Assembly (NCBI GenBank): GCA_043101835.1
Contig: JBICHM010000027.1
Span: 1 to 5,116 of the forward strand
DNA from: JBICHM01 sp043101835
Lineage (GTDB): Bacteria; Planctomycetota; Phycisphaerae; Phycisphaerales; UBA1924
Length of the DNA stretch: 5,116 bases
Direction: 5' to 3'
Part shown: one piece after another, positions 1 to 5,116 of the stretch
How positions within the stretch are numbered: the stretch's first letter is position 1
How the letters are laid out: each line of letters opens with the position of its first letter
Notes under the pieces: generated by a model
Databases searched by the model: none
Told to the model about the DNA's origin: nothing
The model's input: only the letters and a program-made list of their open reading frames with translations
Position numbers and translations under genes: made by a program

Positions 1-167
1 AGTGATGCCCCTGCTAGTAGTATAAATGATTTTTTAAATAAAATGGAAGTATCTGATATTACTGTTAGTAATGTACAATATAACCCTGTTTCTAAAATAA
101 ACCCATGTGAAGAAACAACTTTTGATTTTGATTTTAATATAAACAATGGTGAGTATGAAATTAGATT
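1..167 (+). CDS. Fragment of a low-GC protein-coding gene of unknown function, cut at both ends
   Basis: The frame starting at base 1 is open with no stop and reads about 55 residues, beginning SDAPASSINDFLNK and ending near NNGEYEIR. Nearly all codons end in A or T and the stretch is about 26% GC, so it looks like genuine coding DNA of a low-GC organism, not a chance frame. The middle, with TVSNVQYNP, NPCEETTFDFDF and then NNGEYEI, has the alternating hydrophobic pattern and Asn/Gly turns of a beta-sandwich, as in surface or Ig-like repeat proteins. That is only a style resemblance and I do not recognise the family. The 5' end lies outside the window and the 3' end is lost at the composition break near 165-170. 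Beyond it the frame stays open to 846, but only as Arg/Ser-rich nonsense opposite flgA. It probably does not belong to the same genome as the rest of the window. Confidence 0.5.
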
Positions 168-170
168 GGC
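165..170. other. Composition breakpoint, probable chimeric junction
   Basis: GC content jumps within a few bases from about 26% on the left to a strongly GC-rich sequence on the right. The left side codes sensibly on the plus strand. The right side codes sensibly on the minus strand as flgA, whose frame loses FlgA character exactly here: after GGVALRA it reads NLISYSPLF and similar AT-rich residues. Two unrelated coding frames broken at the same point, with no terminal repeats, integrase or transposase, fit an assembly, amplification or cloning chimera better than a mobile insertion. Only 167 bases of the left side are visible, so a real insertion cannot be excluded. Confidence 0.75.
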
Positions 171-1082
171 GCGCAGGGCGACGCCGCCGCTCATGCAGTG
201 CACCGTGACACGGTCGCCGCGCCGGACGAGCAGCGGCGCGTCGATATCGCCGACGCGCAGCAGATCGCCCGCATCGAGGCGGGTGCGCGCGAGCATGCCC
301 ACGGCGTCCTCGAGCCGCCCGACCGGCGATTCCTCGGCGGGATCGATCCAGAGTTCCTGCAGCGTGACCTGGCCGGCGCCGACCGTCTCGCCGCGCGCCA
401 CGCCTGACGCGAGGCGCACGACGCTGCGCCGGAGGCGGGCGTCGACGCGCACCGTGCGCGGCTCGAGCAGGCGCTCGCCCTCGAAGATGCGGACGGTGAT
501 CGACTGGCGTCCGGAGGAGCCCGTCGAGTTTGGCTGCAGATCGATGCGCCGGCCCCACTCGGGCGTCGCGAGGAACGCCTCGTCACGCGGGTCGAAGAGG
601 AGGCGCAGATCCTGCGCTTCGACATCGAAGAGGTGCAGCAGCAGCGCGCCGATGCGCGAGCGGATGGTGGGCGGACCGTCGAGCGTGACGGGCTCGGGGC
701 TGCGCTCGGGGGCGTCGGTCTCTGGCTCCGAAGCGGGCTGCGGCGCATCGCCGACGATGCGCACGATGCACGACGCCCCCGAGAGGGCCACGCGCCCCCA
801 GTGGACGTCCTCGCGATCGAGCGCGGCGCGGACCTGGGCGAGCTGAATCTCGAAGACCCGCCGCTCGGCGCCGGCGCTGCGCGCGTCCGGTTCGATCGTG
901 ACCTCGGCGAGGCGCTCGGCCTCGGGGCCATCGAGTGTCGCGATGTCGGCCAGGCGGACGGGGCCGGGCGCGACGCTGGCGCTGGCGCGGAGGCGCACCT
1001 GGTCGGCGCTCGCGGTGAAGGCGAGGGCCAGCGCGACGAGCGCGGCGGCGAGGAGTCGGATGGCGCGGGGTCGTGCGTTCAT
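168..1082 (-). CDS. flgA: Flagellar P-ring assembly chaperone FlgA, C-terminus missing
   Basis: FlgA is a periplasmic chaperone that helps FlgI subunits assemble into the P-ring around the flagellar rod. From ATG at 1082 the frame gives 305 residues before the junction. Residues 1-26 are a signal peptide: basic MNARPR, a Leu/Ala core, and cleavage after TASA. After an N-terminal domain comes a Pro/Glu-rich linker at about 111-137. The FlgA core follows, including GRQSITVRIFEGERLL near 191 and the SAF-type segment with VARGETVGAGQVTL near 228, DAVGMLARTRLDAGDLL near 259 and PLLVRRGDRVTV near 283. It stops at GGVALRA, where the family normally continues for a few dozen residues (roughly A-x-x-G-x-x-G-x-x-I-x-V-x-N). 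The natural stop is therefore lost, and the frame stays open to base 1 only through foreign AT-rich sequence. Even truncated it exceeds the E. coli protein (about 219 residues), mainly through the linker. It starts 12 bases after flgG with no clear Shine-Dalgarno, suggesting translational coupling. Confidence 0.85.
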
Positions 1083-1094
1083 GAGAAGGTCGGA

Positions 1095-1904
1095 TCAGCG
1101 GCGGAGCTGCGTGACGGTCTGGAGGACCTCATCCGCGGCGCGGATGCTCTGGCTGTTCATCTCGAAGGCGCGCTGCGTCTTGATGAGTTGGATCAGTTCG
1201 AGCGTGGGGTCGACGTTGGAGTTCTCGAGGAAGCCCTGCTGGATGATGCCCAGGCCACCCTGGGCGGGCTCGCCGACGAGGGGCGGCCCACTGGCCTCGG
1301 TCTCGCCGTAGAGGTTCTCGCCCAGCTGCTTCAGGCCGGCGGGGTTGATGAACCCGGCCAGCTCGATCGTGCCGATGAGCGAGGGGTCGGCGTCGCTGTC
1401 GAATATGGCGTACACCTCGCCGCTGGCGAGCACCTGGATGCCGACCGCTTCGTCGGGCACGGTGATCTCGGGATCGAGGATGCGTCCCTGGTCGTTGGCG
1501 AGCACGATCTGGCCGTCGCTGTTGAGCGTGAAGTTGCCGGCGCGCGTGTATGCGACGCCGCCCTCGGCCCGGTCGTCTTCGACGCTCACCTGAAAGAAGC
1601 CGGCGCCGTCGATGAGCAGGTCGAGCTCGCGATCGGTCGGGATCGGGGCGCCCTGCGTGAAGTCCAGCTGCGTGCCGGAGACCTTCGTGCCGAGGCCGAC
1701 GTACAGGCCGGTCGGACGCTGATCACCGTTGGCGTTCTCGACGCCGGGCTGGGCCTTCTCGATGTAGAGGAGGTCCTGGAAGTTCGCGCGGCTCGCCTTG
1801 TAGCCCTGTGTGTTCACGTTCGCCAGGTTGTTGGCGATCACGTCGAGCCCGGTCGAGAGGGCCGAGAGGGCGCTGGAAGCGGACTGGAGCGCGTTGATGG
1901 CCAT
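1095..1904 (-). CDS. flgG: Flagellar basal-body distal rod protein FlgG
   Basis: FlgG builds the distal rod of the flagellar driveshaft, beyond the proximal rod and inside the P- and L-rings; it is exported by the flagellar type III apparatus and carries no Sec signal. The 269 residues match the family's usual length of about 260. Residues 1-45 hold the rod-protein signature, with LDVIANNLANVNTQGYKASR (20-39) and then FQDLLY (42-47). The FlgG-type stretch QPGVENANGDQRPTGLYVGLG at about 52-72 and a QGAPIPT segment (84-90) follow, features that favour FlgG over FlgF or FlgE. GAGFFQV lies at 100-106 and YTRAGNFTLNSDG at 119-131. The C-terminal helix, with GFLENSNVDPTLELIQLI (224-241) and TQRAFEMNSQSI, is the conserved rod/hook packing segment. 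ATG at 1904 has a GAGGAG ribosome site eight bases upstream that overlaps the flgF stop. The gene is intact. Confidence 0.96.
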   Translation of the reverse strand: MAINALQSASSALSALSTGLDVIANNLANVNTQGYKASRANFQDLLYIEKAQPGVENANGDQRPTGLYVGLGTKVSGTQLDFTQGAPIPTDRELDLLIDGAGFFQVSVEDDRAEGGVAYTRAGNFTLNSDGQIVLANDQGRILDPEITVPDEAVGIQVLASGEVYAIFDSDADPSLIGTIELAGFINPAGLKQLGENLYGETEASGPPLVGEPAQGGLGIIQQGFLENSNVDPTLELIQLIKTQRAFEMNSQSIRAADEVLQTVTQLRR

Positions 1905-1912
1905 GGGTCAGA

Positions 1913-1918
1913 CTCCTC
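1913..1918 (-). promoter_or_regulatory. Ribosome binding site of flgG, overlapping the flgF stop codon
   Basis: On the minus strand the bases read TGAGGAG: the TGA at 1919-1917 ends flgF and GAGGAG at 1918-1913 is the Shine-Dalgarno. It sits eight bases before the flgG ATG. The overlap suggests that ribosomes ending flgF can reinitiate on flgG. Confidence 0.75.
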
Positions 1919-2696
1919 AGCCGATGCGACCGAGCGTGTTCACCGCGCGGCCCATGAGTTCGTCGAAGACGCCGATCATGCGGACGTTGCGCTGCGCGTC
2001 GCTCGAGGCCTTGGAGACCGCCATCATCTCGCGGATGGGGTCGACGGCCGAGCGCTCGACGGCGCCGGGGATGAGGTCGATCTCGACGGGCGTGCGCAGA
2101 TCGTCGCCGGCGCTGCGGGCGCGATACAGGCCCTTGCCCTGCTTCTCGAGCGCGCCGGGATCGGCGACGCCGGTGACCTGAATCGTCGCCACGACGTCGC
2201 CCCCCTGGAGCACCTCGCCACCGGGCCCGATCGTCGCGCTCTGGCGCGGATCGAGGCGGATGGGCTGGTCGCGATCGTCGAGAACGGGCAGGCCTTCGTC
2301 GGCGGTGACGAGGATCGAGTCGGCGTTGCGGGCGAAGCGTCCGTCGCGCGTGAAGCGAATGTGCTCGGGGTCGCTCGACGGACCGCGCTGAACGGCGAAG
2401 AAGCCCTCGCCTCGGATCGCGACGTCGAGCGGGTTGCTCGTGACCTCGGGCGCGCCCGGCGTGAAGGCGGTGCGGACGGGGGCGCCAAGCACGCCGGCGC
2501 CGAGGCGCTCGAGCAGTTCGTTGCTGGGCATGCTGAAGAGCCCGTCCTCGAGGCGCGCGGGCTGGCGCTGCATGGTGATGGCGATGTCGCGCTTGAATGC
2601 GTTGGTCTCGACGTTCGCGAGGTTGTTGGTCGCGACATCGAGGCGGTGCATGCCGTTGAGGGCGCCGCTGGCGGCGGTGTAGAGCCCGTAGTTCAT
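1917..2696 (-). CDS. flgF: Flagellar basal-body proximal rod protein FlgF
   Basis: FlgF is a proximal rod subunit of the flagellum, exported through the flagellar type III system. The 259 residues begin MNYGLYTAASGALNGM, with the rod signature LDVATNNLANVETNAFKRD at 19-37. Then come a Met/Gln-rich stretch, TSNPLDVAIRGEGFFAVQRG (86-105) and FTRDGRFARNADSILV (115-130). The C-terminal helix holds AVDPIREMMAVSKASSDAQR (217-236) and ends DELMGRAVNTLGRIG. It lacks the FlgG-specific QPG segment and lies directly before flgG, so FlgF is the natural call. ATG at 2696 is chosen because the residues upstream in the same frame (to 2957) are Arg-rich and belong to another gene's DNA. The chosen start also matches the conserved YGLYTAASG onset and has GAGGGAG seven bases upstream. 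It overlaps the preceding small gene by four bases (ATGA) and flgG follows after 12 bases. Confidence 0.93.
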   Translation of the reverse strand: MNYGLYTAASGALNGMHRLDVATNNLANVETNAFKRDIAITMQRQPARLEDGLFSMPSNELLERLGAGVLGAPVRTAFTPGAPEVTSNPLDVAIRGEGFFAVQRGPSSDPEHIRFTRDGRFARNADSILVTADEGLPVLDDRDQPIRLDPRQSATIGPGGEVLQGGDVVATIQVTGVADPGALEKQGKGLYRARSAGDDLRTPVEIDLIPGAVERSAVDPIREMMAVSKASSDAQRNVRMIGVFDELMGRAVNTLGRIG

Positions 2697-2893
2697 GAAC
2701 GGTCTCCCTCGTGCGGCGCATCGACATCCGGCGCGCGCACGGCGTCGGCGGCCTGGGCCATATGGATCGCCGCGGCGAGGCGCGCCATGGCGATGACGCG
2801 CGCGCCGATCGACCGGCCTTCCGCCCCGTCTCCCAGGGGGGTGTGCCGGATGCCTCCGTGCTGCCGCGCCTCCGCGCTCTCGACGCTCCGCAT
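2693..2893 (-). CDS. Unrecognised 66-residue protein, first gene of the flgFGA operon
   Basis: I do not recognise this protein. It starts at ATG 2893 with a perfect AGGAGG eight bases upstream and ends with TGA overlapping the flgF ATG as ATGA. About 86% of codons end in G or C (57 of 66), like the neighbouring genes. The sequence begins MRSVESAEARQHGGIRHTPL. A probable amphipathic helix, ARVIAMARLAAAIHMAQAAD, spans 31-50. The tail is polar and acidic and ends PHEGDRS. There is no signal peptide, membrane segment or cysteine, so it is presumably cytoplasmic. The frame runs further up to a GTG at 2935, but that adds a poor MRRRRPPQRQ start with no well-placed ribosome site. Its position implies a flagellar role such as an export chaperone, a regulator or a rod-assembly helper. 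A purely coupling leader ORF is also possible. FlgM was considered but its motifs are not seen. Confidence 0.6.
   Translation of the reverse strand: MRSVESAEARQHGGIRHTPLGDGAEGRSIGARVIAMARLAAAIHMAQAADAVRAPDVDAPHEGDRS
2704..2710 (-). promoter_or_regulatory. Ribosome binding site of flgF
   Basis: GAGGGAG on the minus strand lies seven bases before the flgF ATG. It falls inside the last codons of the upstream small gene. It decides the flgF start at 2696 against the longer frame running to 2957. Confidence 0.7.
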
Positions 2894-2901
2894 CGATTCG
2901 G

Positions 2902-2907
2902 CCTCCT
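2902..2907 (-). promoter_or_regulatory. Ribosome binding site of the small flgF-leader gene
   Basis: Perfect AGGAGG on the minus strand, eight bases before ATG at 2893. A second AGGAGG lies 22 bases further upstream (2929-2924) with no suitably spaced ATG, so the nearer copy is taken to set the start. It is the strongest Shine-Dalgarno I saw in the window and the main evidence that the 66-residue gene is translated. Confidence 0.7.
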
Positions 2908-2952
2908 GCCGCTGTGGCGGGCGCCTCCTGCGCACCGCCTCGGGATGCCTTT

Positions 2953-2968
2953 CTCAAGCGGCGTGCCA
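2953..2968 (-). promoter_or_regulatory. Candidate sigma-54 promoter of the small gene-flgF-flgG-flgA operon
   Basis: The minus strand reads TGGCACGCCGCTTGAG. The sigma-54 (RpoN) consensus is TGGCACG-N4-TTGC(A/T). The whole -24 box TGGCACG matches, the spacing is exact, and TTG of the -12 box matches; only the following C is an A. Transcription would start near 2942, leaving a leader of about 49 bases that holds the AGGAGG site. RpoN control of rod genes is known in several flagellated bacteria, so the position makes sense. No enhancer site for an activator could be identified, and the non-consensus base at -12 weakens the call. The rest of the 2894-3070 gap between the two divergent genes shows no convincing sigma-70 boxes for xerD and no other gene. 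Confidence 0.5.
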
Positions 2969-3070
2969 GCGTCCCTCGGGGGCGTCAGGCGGGGTCGCGA
3001 GCCGGCGGGCGCACGAACTGCGCATCGATTGCGCTCGCCGGCGCGGGCGGCGCCTGCCGATACCAGCCTC

Positions 3071-3997
3071 GTGACCGCCGCCCCACCCACCGACCGCCAG
3101 CTGACGGCATTCCTCACGCACCTGCGCGTGGAGTGCGGGCTCAGCCAGAACACGCTTGCGGCGTACGGGCGGGACCTGCGGGAACTGCTCGCCGACCTCG
3201 CCGAGCACGGCGTCGCCACGCTCGAGGCCGTCGGCCCGCGCGATCTCTCCGAGCATCTCGCGCGTCTCAAGACCGAGCGGGAACTGTCCGCCGCGAGCAT
3301 CACGCGCCATCTCGCGGCGATCCGCGTCTTCTTCCGCTGGCTCACCGCCGAGGGGCGCCTGCCGGAGAATCCGGCCGACTGGCTGGAGCGCCCCACGCGC
3401 TGGCGGCGCCTGCCGGGTGTCCTGAGCCCGAATCAGGTGAAGCGTCTGCTCGACGCCCCCTCGCCCGACGACAACCCCGCCGGCCCGCCCCTGTGGCTGC
3501 GCGACAAGGCGCTGATTGAGCTGCTGTATGCCAGCGGGCTTCGCGCGAGCGAACTGGCGGGGCTCGGTGTCGACGACCTCCATCGGACGCTGCGCGTCGT
3601 GCGCGTCACCGGCAAGGGCAATCGCCAGCGTCTCGTGCCGCTGGGACGGCCGGCGGAGGCGGCCGTCGAGGCCTACCTTGCCGAGTGCCGCCAGAAGCTG
3701 GTCAAGCCCGACGGGCGGGACCAGGGTCGCCTGCTGCTCTCGCGCACCGGCCGTCCGCTGGAGCGCGTGGCGATCTGGCAGATCGTGAAGCGCCTTGCGG
3801 CGCGTGCGGGGCTGCGCGATGTGCACCCGCACACGCTGCGACACTCCTTCGCCACACACCTGCTGATGGGCGGGGCCGATCTGCGCAGCGTGCAGGAGAT
3901 GCTGGGGCACGCCGACATCGCGACGACGCAGATCTACACCCATGTGGATCGATCGCGCCTCAAGGACGTGCACAAGCGGTTCCACCCGAGGCCGTAG
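3071..3997 (+). CDS. xerD: Site-specific tyrosine recombinase XerD
   Basis: XerD, normally with XerC, resolves chromosome dimers by strand exchange at dif near the terminus. From GTG at 3071 the protein has 308 residues, close to the usual size of about 300. The N-terminal SAM-like core-binding domain spans about 8-95, with SQNTLAAYGRDL at 25-36. The catalytic domain follows, with all expected residues visible: Arg158 in ASGLRASEL, Lys182 in TGKGNRQR, His254 and Arg257 in HPHTLRHSFATHLL, His280 in MLGHADIATTQIYTH, and nucleophile Tyr289. The C-terminus KRFHPRP resembles the HPRA end of XerD proteins, favouring XerD over XerC, but a species with a single Xer protein is possible. GTG 3071 is preferred because its distance to the NTLAAY motif matches E. 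coli XerD and the upstream in-frame residues (to 2711) are low-complexity. No clear Shine-Dalgarno precedes it; a TTG at 3029 is an alternative. Confidence 0.93.
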   Translation: MTAAPPTDRQLTAFLTHLRVECGLSQNTLAAYGRDLRELLADLAEHGVATLEAVGPRDLSEHLARLKTERELSAASITRHLAAIRVFFRWLTAEGRLPENPADWLERPTRWRRLPGVLSPNQVKRLLDAPSPDDNPAGPPLWLRDKALIELLYASGLRASELAGLGVDDLHRTLRVVRVTGKGNRQRLVPLGRPAEAAVEAYLAECRQKLVKPDGRDQGRLLLSRTGRPLERVAIWQIVKRLAARAGLRDVHPHTLRHSFATHLLMGGADLRSVQEMLGHADIATTQIYTHVDRSRLKDVHKRFHPRP

Positions 3998-4006
3998 GGC
4001 ACAAAG

Positions 4007-4045
4007 ACACACGCCCGGCTTCCCTCCTCGGGACCGGGCGTGTGT
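4007..4045. terminator. Hairpin between convergent genes, probable shared terminator
   Basis: A perfect 12-bp stem pairs ACACACGCCCGG (4007-4018) with CCGGGCGTGTGT (4034-4045). Inside the loop a further TCCC/GGGA stem (4021-4024 with 4030-4033) can form after a two-base bulge. It starts ten bases after the xerD stop and ends 24 bases beyond the stop of the convergent membrane-protein gene, so it could serve both. In the minus direction it is followed by CTTTG, a weak U-tract; in the plus direction there is no T-run. Termination of xerD would therefore rely on the hairpin alone or on another factor. Confidence 0.7.
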
Positions 4046-4069
4046 GAAGGCGCGTGCTGTGTCGGCAAC

Positions 4070-4987
4070 TCAGATGGGTCGCGAGAGCGGCTGCCCCGCG
4101 CTGGGCGCGTTGATGCGCTTCTCGGGCGCGCCGGAGGGGGCCGGCTTGGCCGGGGAGGCGGGCTTGGACTCCGAAGAGGCCCGATCGCCCATGGCCTGGT
4201 TGAGCGCGCCGATCGAGCGGGGCTGGTTGCCGGCGACGCTCTTGATCGAAGCCATTTCCTTGGCGAGTTTCTCGTCGAGTTCGTTCACGCTCGTGGCGAT
4301 CACGCCCTCCTCGATGCCCGCGAGGAAATGGGTGACGATGAAGATCACGCCGGCGAAGGCGATCAGCGGCAGCACGAGGTGCTCGGCGTAGAACGATGCG
4401 CCGGCGGGAGCGCCGGGTAGGCTCTGCCGGACCGCCTCGCTCGCCTCGGTGAGGGCCGCGTAGGGCGCGAAGACGCCGCTGAAGGGGAATGAGGGGACAA
4501 TCTCTCCCAGCGGGGCGCAGACGATCGCGACGATGATCGACCAGGTGCTGGCGGTCACCGCCTTCTCGACGCCGGGGACGGCGCCCCCGCCGGCGATGAC
4601 GACGCCCTGGAACATCGAGATGGCCAGCACGACCGCGGCGATGAGGCCGAGCGTGCTGGTGAGGCCGACGATCGAACCGAACCATCCATCGCTGCGGCTG
4701 AGCACACGATTGATGCGCACGCTCTGCGTGGTGACGGGCTTCGGCTGGCTGGTCATCGTCCGCCCGGTGATGGAGCCGGTCTGTCCGCTCGGCGAGGGGA
4801 CGACGGAGACGGCCGCCTCGTTGACGACCTCCTCGACCTCCTGCCATCGCGCGTCCGTGAAGTGGACGAAGCCCCAGACGAGGGTCTGAAGACTGATGCA
4901 GACACCCAGGACCACCGCGCAGGCCACGATCGTGACCCGGAGGTGGCGGAGCGCGTCGGAGACATGCGGCTTGGGCTTGAAGAACAC
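4070..4987 (-). CDS. Unrecognised four-helix membrane protein with a Pro/Ser/Ala-rich tail
   Basis: I do not recognise the family. From GTG at 4987 the protein has 305 residues. It begins VFFKPKPHVSDALRHLRVT, a short basic cytoplasmic-type start. Probable membrane segments are 18-40 (core ACAVVLGVCISLQTLVWGF), 104-130 (GLIAAVVLAISMF), 149-166 (WSIIVAIVCAPLG) and 204-224 (LPLIAFAGVIFIVTHFLAG). Between the first two lies a polar loop of about 60 residues with many Val, Thr and Ser. After the last helix comes a charged stretch with NELDEKLAKEMASIKS (235-250), possibly a short coiled coil. The tail from about 270 is Pro/Ser/Ala-rich. GTG 4987 is chosen because GGGGA lies six bases upstream; a TTG at 5041 in the same frame lacks a ribosome site. 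No enzyme motif is seen. It converges on xerD and has no obvious functional link to its neighbours. The product could be an anchor, sensor or scaffold. Confidence 0.8.
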   Translation of the reverse strand: MFFKPKPHVSDALRHLRVTIVACAVVLGVCISLQTLVWGFVHFTDARWQEVEEVVNEAAVSVVPSPSGQTGSITGRTMTSQPKPVTTQSVRINRVLSRSDGWFGSIVGLTSTLGLIAAVVLAISMFQGVVIAGGGAVPGVEKAVTASTWSIIVAIVCAPLGEIVPSFPFSGVFAPYAALTEASEAVRQSLPGAPAGASFYAEHLVLPLIAFAGVIFIVTHFLAGIEEGVIATSVNELDEKLAKEMASIKSVAGNQPRSIGALNQAMGDRASSESKPASPAKPAPSGAPEKRINAPSAGQPLSRPI

Positions 4988-4993
4988 GGGCGT

Positions 4994-4998
4994 TCCCC
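4994..4998 (-). promoter_or_regulatory. Likely ribosome binding site of the four-helix membrane protein
   Basis: GGGGA on the minus strand, six bases before the GTG at 4987. It is the only purine-rich block suitably placed for any in-frame start here and is the reason for preferring GTG 4987 over TTG 5041. Confidence 0.45.
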
Positions 4999-5066
4999 AT
5001 CTCTGCTGGTTGCCGGGCCCGCGTGCGGAAACGGACCGCAAGCGGGCGCCGCGACCGCGATCGGGG

Positions 5067-5090
5067 CGGTCGATAATCGGGTATCGACCG
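5067..5090. repeat. 9-6-9 inverted repeat upstream of the membrane protein gene
   Basis: CGGTCGATA (5067-5075) is repeated inverted as TATCGACCG (5082-5090) around the six-base centre ATCGGG. It lies about 80 bases upstream of the GTG start, in the promoter region of the minus-strand gene, where an operator would be expected. It could also form a hairpin ending a gene beyond the window, but no T-run follows on either side. The remaining bases 4988-5116 show no other gene or clear promoter boxes. Confidence 0.45.
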
Positions 5091-5116
5091 AGGCGGGGGC
5101 CGGCTGAACCCCGGGC

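Noticed and set aside
1..167. An insertion sequence or prophage end inside flgA
   Set aside because: No terminal inverted repeat, target duplication, transposase or integrase sequence is visible in the 167 bases. A chimeric join is simpler.
2693..2893. The small leader gene as FlgM, the anti-sigma-28 factor
   Set aside because: Size and operon context fit loosely, but the conserved C-terminal helices of FlgM with their Lys/Ile pattern are not seen.
2697..2957. N-terminal extension of flgF up to 2957
   Set aside because: The extra residues are Arg/Gly/Ala-rich and the conserved FlgF onset and ribosome site are at 2696. The DNA is better explained by the 66-residue gene in another frame.
2711..3070. 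N-terminal extension of xerD upstream of GTG 3071
   Set aside because: It would add about 120 residues not found in XerD proteins and would overlap the small gene and the promoter region on the other strand.
633..3074. An 813-codon open frame on the plus strand opposite flgA, flgG and flgF
   Set aside because: It is Asp/Gly/Ala/Arg-rich low-complexity translation lying exactly antisense to three well-recognised flagellar genes. Long antisense frames are expected in very GC-rich DNA.
1723..3396. A 557-codon minus-strand frame spanning flgG, flgF and part of xerD
   Set aside because: It is Arg/Pro/Ser-rich with no family resemblance and overlaps three real genes in other frames.
3960..5000. 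A 346-codon minus-strand frame starting at ATG 5000
   Set aside because: It is Arg/Gln/His-rich low-complexity translation overlapping the membrane protein gene in another frame, with no hydrophobic helices or family resemblance.
4988..5041. TTG start at 5041 for the membrane protein
   Set aside because: It adds 18 residues without a ribosome site; GTG 4987 has GGGGA at good spacing and gives a typical basic N-terminus.

Overview
Most of the window (about 168-5116) is a GC-rich bacterial chromosome segment with strongly G/C-ending codons. The flagellar rod and P-ring genes, a XerD recombinase and the overall protein style suggest a Gram-negative-type bacterium, perhaps a marine planctomycete of the Phycisphaerae kind. 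That placement is inference; no rRNA or other phylogenetic marker is present. The first ~167 bases are a different kind of DNA, about 26% GC (44 of 167 by hand count). They carry an open + strand frame with A/T-ending codons. The switch occurs within a few bases around 165-170 and cuts the flagellar gene flgA before its end, so the left edge looks like an assembly or cloning chimera, or less likely a real insertion.

Layout. On the minus strand, transcription runs right to left through a compact operon: an unrecognised 66-residue gene (2893-2693), flgF (2696-1917), flgG (1904-1095) and flgA (1082 to the junction near 168). The small gene has a perfect AGGAGG ribosome site and overlaps flgF by ATGA. 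The next two gaps are 12 bases each, so the four are very probably co-transcribed. A sigma-54-like promoter (TGGCACG-N4-TTG) lies just upstream at 2968-2953.

Divergently, on the plus strand, xerD (3071-3997) encodes a complete tyrosine recombinase. Converging on it is an unrecognised four-helix membrane protein on the minus strand (4987-4070). A 12-bp perfect hairpin at 4007-4045 separates the two and probably acts as a shared terminator. A 9-6-9 inverted repeat lies upstream of the membrane protein gene at 5067-5090.

Functionally, FlgF and FlgG form the proximal and distal flagellar rod. FlgA is the periplasmic chaperone for the P-ring through which the rod passes. XerD resolves chromosome dimers and has no evident link to the flagellum. 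The points most worth following are the unannotated small leader gene of the flgFGA operon with its apparent sigma-54 promoter, and the composition break at the left end.
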